In this document: positions 38,491 through 51,560 of the stretch, piece after piece
Layout of the letters: each line of letters opens with the position of its first letter
Position numbering within the stretch: the first letter of the stretch is position 1
Source of the DNA: Eucommia ulmoides
Lineage: Eukaryota; Streptophyta; Magnoliopsida; Garryales; Eucommiaceae
Assembly (NCBI GenBank): GCA_016647705.1
Contig: CM028335.1
Coordinates: 7,022,579-7,086,578 of the forward strand
Direction of reading: 5' to 3'
DNA length: 64,000 bases
Notes under the pieces: generated by a model
Databases searched by the model: none
What the model was told of the DNA's origin: nothing
Seen by the model: only the letters and a program-made list of their open reading frames with translations
Translations under genes and position numbers: made by a program

Positions 38491-39132
38491 CCTTTTTACC
38501 ATATTTGATATTGTGCAAGATTTTTTGGTTTCTTCGCAATGGGAACTTTAATATAAATATATATTATGTTTTATCTTGATTAAATTTTCAAAAAACAAAA
38601 AACACACACACACACACAAAAAAAAAAAAGGCAGAAAAAAATAAAAATAAAATTAAAGAAGATATTTGATTCCTTGTAAATTTTTCTAACTTTTCTTGAG
38701 AATGTTCTACAAATCCCTTCTCAAAATCACCCCCCTTCAAATACATCAACCAAACGCACCCTTAAAGAACCCAATAACATTATTCTCATTTTTTTTTTCT
38801 GTTCCAAATATTTAGGAAAAAATTGAAAAACTGTGGGGGAAAAAACACCAAATAAAAATTACATCTCATAATACAGTATAAATATATACATATAAATGCT
38901 GAAGAAGCCAATATAGGGAACACTAGACATAGAATCCAAAAAACCCTACGGTGGCGTTTGGTTCCATGGCATTGGAGCCTTGGAATTGGGATTAAAAATA
39001 ATCGCACCAAACACTACCTAAACAGACGTACGTGAATAAAATTACCAACCCTTGAAAAAACAAAAGAAAAAAAAAAAAGAGAAAAAAAACGATCAGCGGC
39101 AGCAGAAGAAGAAGAAGAGGAGGAGGAAGAGT
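38491..39132. other. Region downstream of LST8
   Basis: It is AT-rich with A runs, a mini-MITE at 38951-39019, and GAAGAAGAAG/GGAGG triplets (39100-39130) just beyond the LST8 stop codon, which should lie in its 3' untranslated region. Confidence 0.45.
38951..39019. mobile_element. Mini-MITE of the GGTGGCGTTTGG family
   Basis: GGTGGCGTTTGGTTCC at the left and CACCAAACACTACC at the right form inverted ends only 69 bases apart. Confidence 0.5.
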
Positions 39133-42100
39133 TCACGATGGAGAGGGCTCAGCACCGTCGTGAAGAGCGCAGCAAACGGTTGCTTTATGATGGCCTTGAT
39201 AAACCCTAATATCTTCCCCAGTTGACATTGACCAAAGTCTCGCAGTTGTATCTGAAGAGGCTGCAAGAAAGAAATTTATCAGTTCCGAAAAATGATGAAA
39301 GTTGAAAATTCAAATCTTCAATGATTAAATTCTAAAGCATAGAGTAAAATCATCTTGATATTAACCTTATTATTAGATGATTTTTGGATTTGAAATCATT
39401 TTTTTCCCTTCATAGTCAACTAGTTAATTAGGAAACGCTCGATGCACCTAAGAGGTTTAGTCCAGTTAGTAAGAGAAAGTGTTCATTTCCCTGTCAACCA
39501 GGGTTCGATCATCTTGGAGAGCATTACAGAAGTAAAATCTTGAATGCATCAAGCTGATGTGGGAGAATGTGTCCTTAAAATTACCCAGGGAGATAATTAG
39601 TCAAGGTGCGAGTTGTTCCTGACTTTTGTCCAGGAAGATGAAGTTCTTTATTTTATTACCCGAAACCACATGGCATTGGCCAAAAAAGGTTATGATTTGG
39701 AAATTTTTTTCGCACGGGTTAGGGTCGACCCGATACTAACCGGAACAACCCATTTGATTGAATGGGTTGACCTGATAATGATCCGGGCATTTCAACTGAA
39801 TTTGTTCTAAATTCTAGGCCACACTGTAAATTTTAATTCATGGTAAGATGGATAACAGAAAAAGTTTTTAGTATTATGATTATCAATATAACAAACTGTC
39901 TTTATTTCACGCCGCTGGTTTAATTATTTTTGGCTCCTCCTAGTTTGTGTTATGGGTGCTATGGGATGAAATACTGTTAGTTGGAACAGATTTGGAAATC
40001 CAACAGGTGAAGGATATTATTTATTTTGATTAATTTCTGCCATAAGTAACTATTTTTTGAAATATAGAACTGTTGTAGGAACCCAATGGGCCTAACTCAC
40101 TTTCAAGAGACAACTTGAAAGAGAAGGATTGTCCGAGGCTCAGGTAACGCAAACGATGTGGAATTCAACAAGAACATATACATGCAAAAAAGGGAAATTA
40201 GTCACAAATTTTTTTCCTCAGTTTTTCTCACTTTATTTATAAGTCTTTCAATTCACATCAACTAGCTTGAATCTATTAGGGGTGTGCACGGGTCAGGTGG
40301 CCCTATTTTTTGGTTGATCCGACAACCGACCCTAACAAAATCAGGTCAAAAAATTGTCACCCGTTGCCGACCGAAATGTGGAAGAACCAGCGGCTTTGAG
40401 GGTTTGTCGGATTTTGTCGGATCCCCAACAGCAAAACGAAGAATGAACGAGAAATGTCAATCGAATTGGAATCCATAAATCACAACAGAGAGATTTTTTG
40501 ACAAAGCTAGAGAAAGAGATGGGGGGTCACCTTCCAGTTTGTCTTCGTCGTCGTCTTCTTCGCAATGGTGCAAATCAGCATCCCCTTCGCTCCCCTAGAT
40601 CTGGTTGTTGGATTGGATCTAGATGAACGACGAAGGAGCTAGAAGCGGCGGAATCAAATGAATCAATAAACTGAAGAAGCAAACCCTAGAGACAAAGGAA
40701 TTTAGGTTGCATTTTGGGTCTATCGTTGAAGCTCGTGGTGAAAAAAGCAAATGGCTAAAGAGAGTTGAGAGTATAGAGAGGCAGCTGAACAGAAGCGAAG
40801 GCTGGAATGAATGAGCAACCCTAGAAAAATCCTATTTAAAGGGGGGTATATGGTCGGATAGGGTTGTATTCGGATGGGCTAGGAGAAAACTGGCGACCGA
40901 CCCGCAAGGCTGAAAAAATAGAGTATCTCACCCGAATTTCCACCCGTGCACTTCATTACCCGATTTTTCGGGCTTGGGTCGGATGGTTTACTCAGGTTGG
41001 CCGGGTCTAGCAAGCTAATAGCACACCCCTAGAATCTATTAATTTAATGTTAACTAGATGTGGAATTCACATTTGATATCGTAATAAATCTTAACTTAAG
41101 GATTTGAAAATAAATAAATAAGGATTAAAAAATAAGTTGCTCTATAAATAGGATAATAATGTAATATTTATTTTGATTAATTACTAGGGTTCTTAACCAA
41201 TATAGAATATAGACACTACAGGCTAAACAGGTCATTTTCGGTTTGGGTGACCCGAAAAAACAAACATGATGAGTTAGGAATTATATATTTTGGCTCATTT
41301 AGTTAAATAGCTCGGTTTAGGGTTAATACTCTATCGACTTGAACTTTGAGTTGAACCCGACAAAAAAACATGATATGATTGATTAAGAATTTAAGGTTAT
41401 CTGGGATTTCTGCAATAAAAAAGGTACCTGTAATAAGATAGACACCATCAACAGAAAAAACACAGTCCCAAACCCAGCGTTGATGTCCTGGAAAAAAAAT
41501 GGTTAAAGATTGATCTTAGAGACAGGCATCTAAGCAAAGCAAAACAGCATATAAGTAAGCAAAACAAAAGGAAAATCAGGGTGCTGAGGTTATTATAGAT
41601 ACCTAATAGAGTTTTATGCAATGTAAAACCATCGACATTCCATATCTTGACAGTGTGGTCGGAAGCAGCAGTGGCCAAATACCTAGAGGAAACAAAAAAA
41701 TCAGTTTTACAAAATGAAAAAAAAAAATTGAGAAAGCAAAGGAAATTTAGAATCTAACCGATTGGGTTCACCGAACTCGGGTGAGAGGAGACACTTGAGG
41801 ATGTAGCCATCATGAGCCTGAAGCTTATGAAGTGGCTCAAAATTTGTCATAGTCTGAAATAGAACACAATTTAGGCGCAACTTAAAATAGTATTTTGGTG
41901 AGCTCGGTTCCTAAGAGAAAGCAACACTTCAAGGGTATCCTATGATCACATATGGCTCAACTGCACTTCTCCATTTCAACTATCCTGTCTTGACTCTATT
42001 AATATCATACCTCGATTTCGCCATTGCTCTGAATCGTTGAATCTAAATATCTAAAATGATCAACCTTAGAAATTTCCTGATCTCCAATTTTGACCGCACC

Positions 42101-45100
42101 ATCATCTCTCCGGACATTATTAACATTGCAATACGTGTATTACATCTTACTTTTGCTAACCTTCAAACCTTTAAAACTCTAAGGCTTTTCTCTATCATTC
42201 TTAGTATTAATACCTATTCCACTTTCATCAAGTAGTACTATGTTATCTGCAAACAACATACTCCAAGATATCTCATCTTAAATATATTTGATGAGCTCAT
42301 CTATCACTAAAACAAAGAGGTAAGTACTTAAAGATGATTCTTGATATAAGACTATATTAATAGGAAATGCACAAATACCGTCTTCTTCTATTCGAACACT
42401 AGTGACTATAACTTCATACATATACTTAATCACCTTAACATATACATGTGATGCCTGTTTCTTTTGAAACACCCACCACAAAACTTCTCTACTTACCTTA
42501 TCATAAACCTTTTCCAGGTCCACAAAAAATATATGTAAATCTTTCTTCTTTTCTTTATATTTTGTCATCAATTTTTTGAGTAAATAAATAGTTTCAGTGG
42601 TTGATCGACTGGCCTTAAATCCAAATTGGTTATCTTCGATTGCTCGTTTCATATCTTATTCTATATTCTATCACTCATTCCCAAAGTTCCAATTATTAAA
42701 AAGAAAAAAAAAAAAGCCATTTAATTTGATTACTAAAAAATGGATAATTTAATTTGATTCCTAAGAAATTAATAATTTAGCATAAAATGAAAAAAAAAAA
42801 ACACAAGAAAAAGGAAAAACAGGGAAGGGCAAGGCAAGCAGCTTGCAGCCCTTGGTGCAGCAGGAAAAAAAGAAAAGAAAAAGAGCACATAGCAGAACAG
42901 AAGAAGCGCAGAAGAGAAGAAGAAGAAGGAGATGAGAAGAAGGCAGAACAAAGAGTAAGAAGAAAAAGTGCAGAAGAAGAAGAAGAAGAAGAAGAAGAAA
43001 AAGGAGGAGGAGGAAGACATATCTGGACCAATCAAGTCAAGGTGCGCTAGGAGGCGCACCTTGAGCCTAGTGCCTAAAGCCCATAGGCACGCGCCTCTAG
43101 CAAGCTGCACGCCCAAACCTAGGCAAGGCGCTTGACCTGTGCCTAGACGCCTTTAACAACTATGCCCTAAACTTGTGAAACTGTTTCAATTTCGTCATTT
43201 GGTCTAACAACCATTTAATTGTCTAACTAAAATTTACATGTAGCCAATTTAGGGAGGTACACATTTCACTTTGTGTTAGATGATTGAACAGACGTTTGCC
43301 CAAGGACAAAATTGAATGATTTCACAACTTCAGAGACTTCATCTTAAAAAAACAAAAAAAAAAAGAGGATGAAAATGATACTACCTCAATCTTTAGGGAC
43401 CACCGGTGTAATTAATCCTTAAATTTGTGAAGGTAATTATACCTGGGTTCCTCGCAACAAGCGCCAAACATAACATGTTCCGCTGTTATTTGCAGCAACA
43501 ACCAAGCTTCCATCCCACATTACTGTCAAGGACCTAACAGCCGTATCCACCTCTGGAACCTGAGTTTTACATAGATGTTAGATCCTCAGATATATTTATT
43601 TATTCAGTTACTTGGGAAGAGCCTCACAGTCAAGACTGCAAGAGAAAATTAGAAGGCAAAAGCGGAAAAAAATTAACACCAGCTCAAATGCATAACGATA
43701 TAACTGAAAGGAATGGGTTTTAGGTACATAAATCTTTTGATTTTGCCCCGCTTTTCTTAACGATTGTTTCTTAACTTTCGTGAAGATTATGTTTCTTGCT
43801 TAGGTTTGGGTTCCCTGTTTAAGTTTCTGGGTTTCATCATAATACTTCCGATTTCGTTTGCTCTCTCTGTGTGTGTTGGGGGGATGAAAAATAGGAAGAA
43901 GCAGAATATCAGCACGTACCAACTCACAGCTGCATGCATTTGCGGTCAAATCCCACACACGGATGTTACCATTTTGGTCCCCGGATATTAATTCTGTCTA
44001 TAGAAGAAACAATTATATAAACAGAGCAGAATTATATGTAACTCAAAAATGGTGGACAAAAAAAATAGTAGAATAAAGTTCATATATAACACACATGCAG
44101 CAAAGGACTGAACAATAATTTGATAAATAATTGTTGCATTGAAGATAGACGTCAGATTTCACTTATGCTTAAATATCACAAAACCCATTTCATTTGTATC
44201 CATAGAACAATGAACATAATAAGATGTAAGCATAGGAATGAAGCGTCACAGTAGGTTCGAGATCCCATTCTGTCATTGCAATATCATTGATTGATTGTAG
44301 AAGGTCCTTAGAGGGGGAAAAAAGGATGTTGAATTCTCAAAACAAACAAAAAAAAAAAATGATTAGTTTTCAATTTTTCATCCCAAAACCAAAAATTTCA
44401 GATAAAAAGTGCATCTATTCCAAGAAGAATGAATTGTTTTCAAACCTGATTTGGGTGCAAAACAACAGTATTAACAGCACCCCGGCTTTCATATTCCCTC
44501 TGACAACCTGGAGCCCTGTCTCATCCAAAATAAAATTAGATCCAAGTCTTCAAAAATATATATAACTACATGTTTATGTTCTAAGAAAAAAGAATAAGCA
44601 AGTCTACATTTTGATTATCCATTTGCTGATGCATAATGTACCTCAAATCCCAAATCTTCACGGTGCCATCTTCAGAACCAGAGTACATCCAATTACCATC
44701 ACATTGAAAACCCACTGCCATTACGTTGCTGGTATGCGAATCATAGCTCATCACCTACCATTAGGACCAAGAGAAGATTTGTTCATCCGAAGAAAGATGG
44801 GGCACTAAAGCTATTAATATCAGCAACTTGGGGGGGGGGGGGGGGGGGAGAAGCAGGAAGAAAAATAAGAGAGAGAGGTTTACAGGCTGCGGACTGTTTG
44901 AATTAACATCAAATAGTCGGATGTGAGGATTCCCTGCTGCAGCCAGGTGCCGCTTATTTGGCGTTATCTCAAGCCGATTTACTTGCTGTATCACACATCA
45001 TAAATCAAACTCAGCAATCAAAGGTGAAATCAAATTAAAAGATTACATATAAGATATCTGTACCTCCGCAACAAAATAGATTACATATATCATACGCTTT

Positions 45101-47321
45101 TAAGATTAAACTACTGAATACTAGAAAGTCGCAAAAGCTAATAAATCATTAAAGATCCAAAAAACAAATTTATGATTTTTATGGCAACCCACAAACCAAT
45201 GAGCAATCTTAAAACCCAGTCACACATGATCTTACATGACCACCTCATTCAGTCCAAAGTTCATCCAGTTTCTATAAATGTGAAGAAGAATGGCAAGAAC
45301 AACAAATTCTTTTTCTTTTCCAAATGGAGTTAGCTAGATGAATATTCTATGGCTAGGCACAAATTGTTTGTTTGAAAACCCCATATAATAAATTGAAATG
45401 GGCTGCTTTCAATAATAAAGAATCTCACTCAGATTTTCACATTGCCAGCAGCCTCAATCTAATTGGATTTCAAGAGAGAACTCAAATGGTGAGTGACATA
45501 TACAATTGGCAATTTTTTAGCACTGATTCCTGAGTTGAATATTTAAGAAGAAGAATAACCTCTATGATGGGTATTGCATGTGGGCCAAGTTTTTCCCTAT
45601 AAACAGGAAAGCCATTGGTGATCACTATGGTTGAGATCTTGAATAATCTCATAACATAGAGTGGGTACAGGTGAGTAGGTGACAAGTAAAGAGAGCAATA
45701 GGGAAGTATGGTTTTTTTCTGAGGGGGTACTATTCACAAAGAGTATTGGTTAATATGTACAGAACTACGGATACTATTCACATGTAGAGGAGAGGCCCCA
45801 ATCATGTATCCTTTCCGCCACTGCCTTGCCGGTGGTATCAATTCACCAAATAGTAACAAAATCATTGACAGTTTTAAGGAAATGATATCCCTTTTCAAAC
45901 ACCAAACTAGAGAAAAAGGTCTGTGAAAGTAAATCTAACAGTTACAGACTGGGGTACGTAAAATCTAGCTATAAGAAAAACGTTTCAGAGCTATGCATGC
46001 AGAAATGTACAGTAATTCTATTGTGGCAGAGAATTTGTTCATCAGAAAGGTATTCGCACACCACTTGTAGGACACTTCTTCTCATGATTGGATTTTAGGT
46101 TTCTCATTTCAGATGCAGGATGCGTGTATGGTACATGAAAGAAAGTTTTGATAAGTTCCAAGAAGGCTGCCAATCTTCATCTTATGAAGGGTTCATGCTT
46201 GACATCATGAATTCGAATGAAGAAAATCAAAACATTTATTCTAGTGGTTCACTATTTAAGCGATTCGATTTATGTCCCGAATTTGTCTATCCATGGCCCC
46301 CCTGAAAAGCTTCTTTTTGTTGGTGGAGCCATAAAAATCACACACAGCAATCTCTCTCTAGTAAAAGAGAAGTTTTGTATGGTATAATAGAGAGAGGCAC
46401 TTGTAGGTTGGTCTTGGACCTCTCTCAACCCTACTAGCTAGTTCACGAGATGAGACTTTTCATCACACTTATAACCTGACCACCCACATCCTATGTGAGA
46501 TAAATCCAACAATTTCTCCCTCACACATCGAACCTTTGGTCGGCTAATCCTCAACTCCCTTTCTGGCTATTTGACCAGTTGGGCGTTGACACCAGTGTAA
46601 GATGGTCTTGGGCATCTCTCAACTCCAAAAGCTAACTCTCTCCCTTACACATCAGGCCTTTGGTCGACTAATTTTCTAACAGTCTCTCCCTTTGTGGTTA
46701 TTTGGCAAGTTAGGCGTTGATACCAGTGTAGGGTGGTCTTGGACCTCTCTCAGCCCTAAAAGCTCGCTCTCGAGGTGAGTTTTTCTCTCACACTTATAAC
46801 CTTATCACAAAACCCTTTCACACCTAAAGTTCATAGAGAACAGAAGGACGTTGGAAACAATCTGATTTGGGCAAAACCAAGCAGGAATGAAAAGAATCAA
46901 ATAGAAAAAGAAAAGTAAAAAGAAATTCGATCATTCCAATACTGAGTTACATGTTCTAACACACCTATATTCCTCTACTGGTTATTTATAATCATATCAT
47001 ATAAAAAGAGTAATTAATCTCTAGCCAAGGCCGTTTGACGAACTAAATTAATCTCGCCTGTGATCTCTCTTCTTCATATTGCACTCATTTCTTTCGATCG
47101 ACTTGACTCACAATGTGCTAAACAAGAGGCTTCAGCTTTCTAGAGCTGCGTTCGCTAATCGTCACATCGAAATCAAATTATACAGAAACATAGAGATGCA
47201 AATAAGAACTTACAGATTCTGGATACTGGATTGTTCTATAGCATCGGCCACTCTTTGCCTCCCAGAACCGTATGGTGTGATCATAGCTCGCCGTCGCAAG
47301 GATCACTGACGGTTGAGTCAT
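39133..47321 (-). CDS. LST8: LST8, WD40 subunit of the TOR kinase complex
   Basis: LST8 is a beta-propeller that binds and stabilises the TOR kinase domain in the nutrient-sensing complex of the cytosol and endomembranes. I read ten exons: 47214-47321, 44884-44985, 44642-44754, 44446-44515, 43920-43997, 43443-43559, 41759-41853, 41603-41682, 41428-41487 and 39133-39260. Borders are GT-AG throughout and the sum is 951 bases (316 residues plus TGA), the usual plant length. WD-repeat signatures include [66 protein letters not shown] and [15 protein letters not shown]. The end [19 protein letters not shown] is typical. The start [16 protein letters not shown] fits the family start. No break was found. 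Introns are swollen by transposon pieces but exon ends are unharmed. Confidence 0.95.
40277..41031. mobile_element. Non-autonomous hAT-type element in LST8 intron 9
   Basis: Ends TAGGGGTGTGCACGGG and AGCACACCCCTA are inverted repeats, flanked on both sides by the identical octamer GAATCTAT (40269-40276 and 41032-41039). The 755-bp interior has GTCGTCTTCTTCG-type sequence and no transposase. Confidence 0.85.
41960..42700 (-). mobile_element. LINE reverse-transcriptase fragment in LST8 intron 6
   Basis: The 124-codon open frame 42278-42652 reads [20 protein letters not shown], then [16 protein letters not shown], typical of non-LTR retrotransposon reverse transcriptase. Downstream, in broken frames, FADN stands where the catalytic F/YxDD box of the family should be, followed by a DHFRYLDS-like block. 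The 5' endonuclease and 3' tail are missing. It lies in the same orientation as LST8 and would be removed with the intron. Confidence 0.75.
42787..43140. repeat. GAAGAA-rich tract followed by an inverted-repeat block
   Basis: A long AAG/GAA purine tract (42787-43015) is followed by a perfect 10-base stem at 43038-43063 and more GGCGC-type words. The K/E-rich frame on one strand and the S/F-rich frame on the other are products of the purine tract. Confidence 0.6.
44830..44848. repeat. Run of 19 G
   Basis: An uninterrupted G run on the plus strand sits in LST8 intron 2, close to exon 2. Its length is likely to be inexact in any assembly. Confidence 0.9.
46340..46800 (-). mobile_element. TRIM-like repeat in LST8 intron 1
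   Basis: Three imperfect units start with GGTCTTGGACCTCTCTCA or close variants (near 46409, 46595 and 46735). Between units the minus strand reads TGGTATCAACGCC or TGGTGTCAACGCC, near matches to the initiator-methionine tRNA primer site. This fits a miniature retroelement with an extra repeat, but the ends are unclear. Confidence 0.45.
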
Positions 47322-47560
47322 TTTTGAGCTTCACTGCCAATGAAGCATCGAAACTTCAACATAAAATCAACACAAAAACAAAAACAAAAATGGTTAAAAA
47401 TTGCTTAAAAATCGAATCAACAGGGCCAAGTGCGATACATATAAGATTGTGGGAGAAGCAAAGATTTTACCTCAGGAGGGCTCTATTCAGGGACCATCGT
47501 GTAGAACCACTAGAGCGAGAGAGAGAGAGGAGAGAGAAAGAGAGAGTTGATGACTGCAGA
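47322..47560 (-). promoter_or_regulatory. LST8 leader/promoter region with CT repeat
   Basis: The minus strand upstream of the start codon carries a CTCTCTCT-type tract (plus-strand GAGAGAGA, 47511-47547). Such CT-rich tracts are frequent in plant 5' untranslated regions and core promoters. The position fits; activity is inferred. Confidence 0.45.
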
Positions 47561-48900
47561 AGACAGAGGAGGCGGCCTCCGGTTGAGCATTCGGTCGAGG
47601 GAAATGGCACAAAGCTTCCATTGTTTGATGAGTCAAGTGCTGAGTCCTGACTCGGTATTTGGGCCTTCGAATCGGGCTCGACTTAACATGGCCCATGAAG
47701 TAGAAGCCCAACATAATTAAAAGTAGATTTTTTATTTTTTTTTTGTCGATTATATAAGGCCAAATTACAAATTTGCTTCTCTATTTCAGCTTGTTTTTGA
47801 CTCTCTAATTCTTTTTTTTTTTTTTTTTTTATTTTTATTTTATGTGATTCTTCTGTCAAATATTAGAAATAAAATGTATAGAAATTGACTATAAAAAGCA
47901 AGACCACATTGAAAAAAAATGAATTGAAGGTCTATATAGAAAATATGTTGCACAAGAATATCATACCTAAGTCATTTACTAAAAAAGGATATTGGACGAA
48001 AAGCCCTCTAGAGTGATGAAAGCAGTTTCGTGTTGCTTTTTTCATTTCATTAGCAGTTCCGATCCACTAGGAGGACCGAACTTGTAATTTGCCCTTAAAA
48101 TAAAATAAATTATGAATTGGACCATCTAATTAGGATTATTGATCAATTATTAAAAATGATCATTTTAATTTTTATAATATGAGTTTTGTTATTTTAAATG
48201 AGACATATTTTGTGGAAAAAATATAGACAAATGTTACTCCTATTGTTTTAAAGAAAATTACCGCTTAAGCCTAATCTAAACATCTAATTGCCGATACATT
48301 CCAAGTAGTTTATAATAGACCAAACACTCTTATTATTCAGATTTCATTAACTGTTTAATACTAATTTAAAAAATCGTCGAATTGCAAATAATTGATTTGC
48401 TCTTTGCGAGTTTTGTGTGATTGAATCCTTCCTTATTTAGTCGTGATTGGCATATGAATCGAATCATTCAAATGAAAAACAGAGAAAGTTTCCATTTGTT
48501 AGGTTATTTCAAAAATTCAAATTTGAGAGAGAGCAAAGAGCTCGGACAAAGAAACGCATGAGCATTTTTTGAACATCAAATTGAGTCATTCAGAATTAAA
48601 ATGAACACAAGTAAGCATAAGCTCATGGTTTGACATTTGTGGACGGTAGTGTTCATCAATATTTAGGTTTTCAGAATCCTTCATTTATTGTAAGTGCTAT
48701 TTTCTTGCAAAACAATTGTTTTCATTGACTTAACGACATATAGCACATTGAACAAGAATGGATCTAATTAACACTATTTCACATTCATCGTCTTAATGCT
48801 TTTGGTTTTTGGTTATTTCATTCAACAAGCACACACATTGTCACATTCTTTTTTATTTTTAAGCGGCATATGTAAGAACTGTATCGTAGCGTTATTTTCA
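47561..48900. other. Intergenic AT-rich DNA
   Basis: Nothing recognisable except a T run near 47812-47830. Confidence 0.5.
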
Positions 48901-51560
48901 TGCGAATTTGAATGTTATATTCAACATGCAAATGAACATATCTTCAGTTGAGGTTACATTCAACACGATTATATACGTTGATGAAAATCAATCGAATATT
49001 ACATTCAACGTGTTTTGAAACACTAGCACATCATTACATGACCAGTGTTACATTCAACATCAGCATACACATGTTACACTCAACACGGTGATCATTATAG
49101 TTCAAAAACAATAAAATGTTATATTCAACACATGAAGTAGGTATATACAAGTCATGTTACATGTAACAATTTTACACAACTTTGATATTTATCAACATTT
49201 AACTGATGGTACATTTTAACAAAATAAATTGGTGTGTGATACATAAGTTAGGATGACGGTTTCTATCGCTTTAATGTGTAAGTACAAGGCTGTGACAACA
49301 GTGGTGAGAGTGGGTAACGAAAGACTAGACATAAAAAGACGTATAAACTAAAGATATAGGCATACTTGATCTTCAGTCAGGCTAGACAACTACCTCCCTG
49401 ATGCAACACTCATGAGCTGGATCATATGCCACTTTGCCCAATGTGGGATAAAATGAGTCTTGTCCAGAGTGGGTTCAATTAAGAGAGTGTGCTCGCATAG
49501 CCAAAACCGAACCAAAATATCGATTATCAGTACATTTCTTCCAAGCAAGTTGAATGAACATTTATGTAAAATACAAACAAAAGAGGTTTGTAACCTATAA
49601 TGCGATCGCACAACCAATTATTGCTGATGGTCTCTAATAGCCGGCTTCAAAAGACGACATCAAATTTGAATGTATACGATCGAACCAATAGTATGTTTCC
49701 ACCATATTCAAATTTTCGACAAGTATAATGTTAGATTCCCACACCACCTATCCCTTGTTCGCGAAAAAACATGTCGATATAAGATGCAAGCACAACAGAC
49801 GTATAACATCTTCAACATCCTCCCCCTCATCACCATCAATAGTGGACCATATCTCATTCTTGATTTCTACCATGCTTAGTTTGTTGGTATTCAGCCCTCG
49901 ACGGGTCAAGAATGACCACTCTCCGTTCTTTGCATATCGTCCAAGTATTTGTACATTGCCAAAGATAAGTCCAAAAATAAGTTGGACATCATTGGGTGTG
50001 AACTCAACAAACTTCGGCCCAATACTGAATGCTTTGCGATGCGGTTGGTATGAGAGGAATATGATTGTGAGCATACTATTTATCTTGTGGAATGAGTTTC
50101 TCCCCAACCCTTGTGGAAGCAAAGTTGATCTAGTGTTTCAAAATAGAGTTTTCTACAAAAGCTCAAAGTGTTACTCATGAAGAGGAAGGTTAGCAATGAG
50201 GGAACAAAATTGCGAGAGGTTAGAACAATATTTAGCTATTGGATTTAATGCTACATGATCTCGTGTGCACTACGTAGTTGTGACGTTTATGCATCTACAA
50301 AATACAATCGCAAAATTATCAGTGCAATGAATGATAAAATGACACAATTTGCACAAAGGATTATAGGTTTATCGTCGTTGGCATCCGAGCTGCTAGTTGA
50401 TATGTCATGTTGCGTGCCATCAACAAGGGAACAATTTTGTGGATATCATTAACGAAGTTACATTCAACATACATAGATAACACAATTTTAGGGTTTGAGA
50501 TAATGTTATATTCAACACGCACAACAATTTTGAATGTAACACATTATGAATGTGTTACATTTAACACGCACATAAATATTGAAGTTATAAATATGTTAAT
50601 TTCAACATTTTCCAGTTAATAATATGTTACATGTAACACACACAAGAATTTGTTGTTGAATGGAAAACACCCTAAGTTCGGTCATATATATGGAAGCCAA
50701 ACAACATCAACAAATACATAGTTGAAATATTTTGGGGAAAAAAAATGAGCACATAAACAAATGTTTTGACAAATTGAAGTACAATCATAGTCATGGTAAT
50801 GGATGGACAATCAAATACATTGAGGACGACAATACAAATAGCACAACACACAGAGAACGGTGGGGGGTGGATGGGATGGTACGAATATGCTAAAACGACG
50901 CCAAGAAATACTGTCTTTCTTTTTGTAATCATCAATATATTATGTTTTGCATATCTAAAAATTAAGATTTTTAAATAAAAAAAGACGAAAATCTAGCATC
51001 TTAACAAGATGAGAAGATGATTTTTTTTATTTTTTTTTGGTAGGTTTTTTTTTTTTTTTTTTTTTTTTTTAGGGAAGATGAGAAAATGAATACAAAGAAT
51101 AAACGTATTAATTGAGTCTAGTAGATCCACGGGGTTATCAGAGGTGTTAGGGTTCTTCGTTTTCATTTTGCAACGAGCGATAACCATTGTAGCTGACTGG
51201 GAGATTTCGATTCGCAGTCGTCGTCTTCAAGATCGCAAGGAACATAGCAAATATGGTAAGGTTTGTGAGAGTAGTTTTTTTTTTTATCAGAGATGGAAGG
51301 TGTACAGGCTCGAAAATAGTGGGAGTGATTATGCGTGTGCGGTTTCCTAAAACGGTCACTTCACGTCCGATTATCTTTGACACATTTGAAAATGGCGATT
51401 TTGAAGGGCTATAATCATGTGTTACTCAATATAACATAATTAAGTTATAATCGGAAAGATAAATGTCTTTTTCAATCACCGAATATTACATTCAACATTC
51501 GTGCCCACACGAACTACAAAATGTTACGTGTAACATTGATATGAAATACAATTTACAACT
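48900..51560. repeat. Clusters of TTACATTCAACAC-like motifs around a reading frame
   Basis: The word TTACATTCAACAC or a one- or two-base variant recurs about seven times in 48905-49160, about six times in 50455-50640 and again near 51485-51530. The palindrome TTACATGTAA also appears. Between the clusters lies the minus-strand frame 49748-50122. Clustered short motifs near both ends are a habit of CACTA and some Mutator-type transposons. No terminal repeats or target duplications could be fixed. Confidence 0.45.
49748..50122 (-). CDS. Unidentified, transposon-associated-looking frame
   Basis: This is an open frame of 124 codons. The stretch FTPNDVQLIFGLIFGNVQI followed by a helix ending LLCLHLISTCFFANKG resembles, from memory, the plant-specific DUF1985 or plant-mobile-domain proteins that accompany Mutator-like elements, where a (D)V-xx-I-x-GL motif precedes a C-x-L-x-FF segment. 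I cannot be sure. It is short for those families and lacks a partner exon, so it is at best a fragment. It sits between two clusters of a repeated TTACATTCAACAC-like motif, which supports a mobile-element origin. Confidence 0.35.
   Translation of the reverse strand: MLPQGLGRNSFHKINSMLTIIFLSYQPHRKAFSIGPKFVEFTPNDVQLIFGLIFGNVQILGRYAKNGEWSFLTRRGLNTNKLSMVEIKNEIWSTIDGDEGEDVEDVIRLLCLHLISTCFFANKG

Noticed and set aside
42787-43050. K/E-rich protein frame and opposite S/F-rich frames
   Set aside because: Produced by a purine tract inside an LST8 intron.
46120-46305. 61-codon frame in LST8 intron 1
   Set aside because: Short, no domain, lies inside an intron on the opposite strand.
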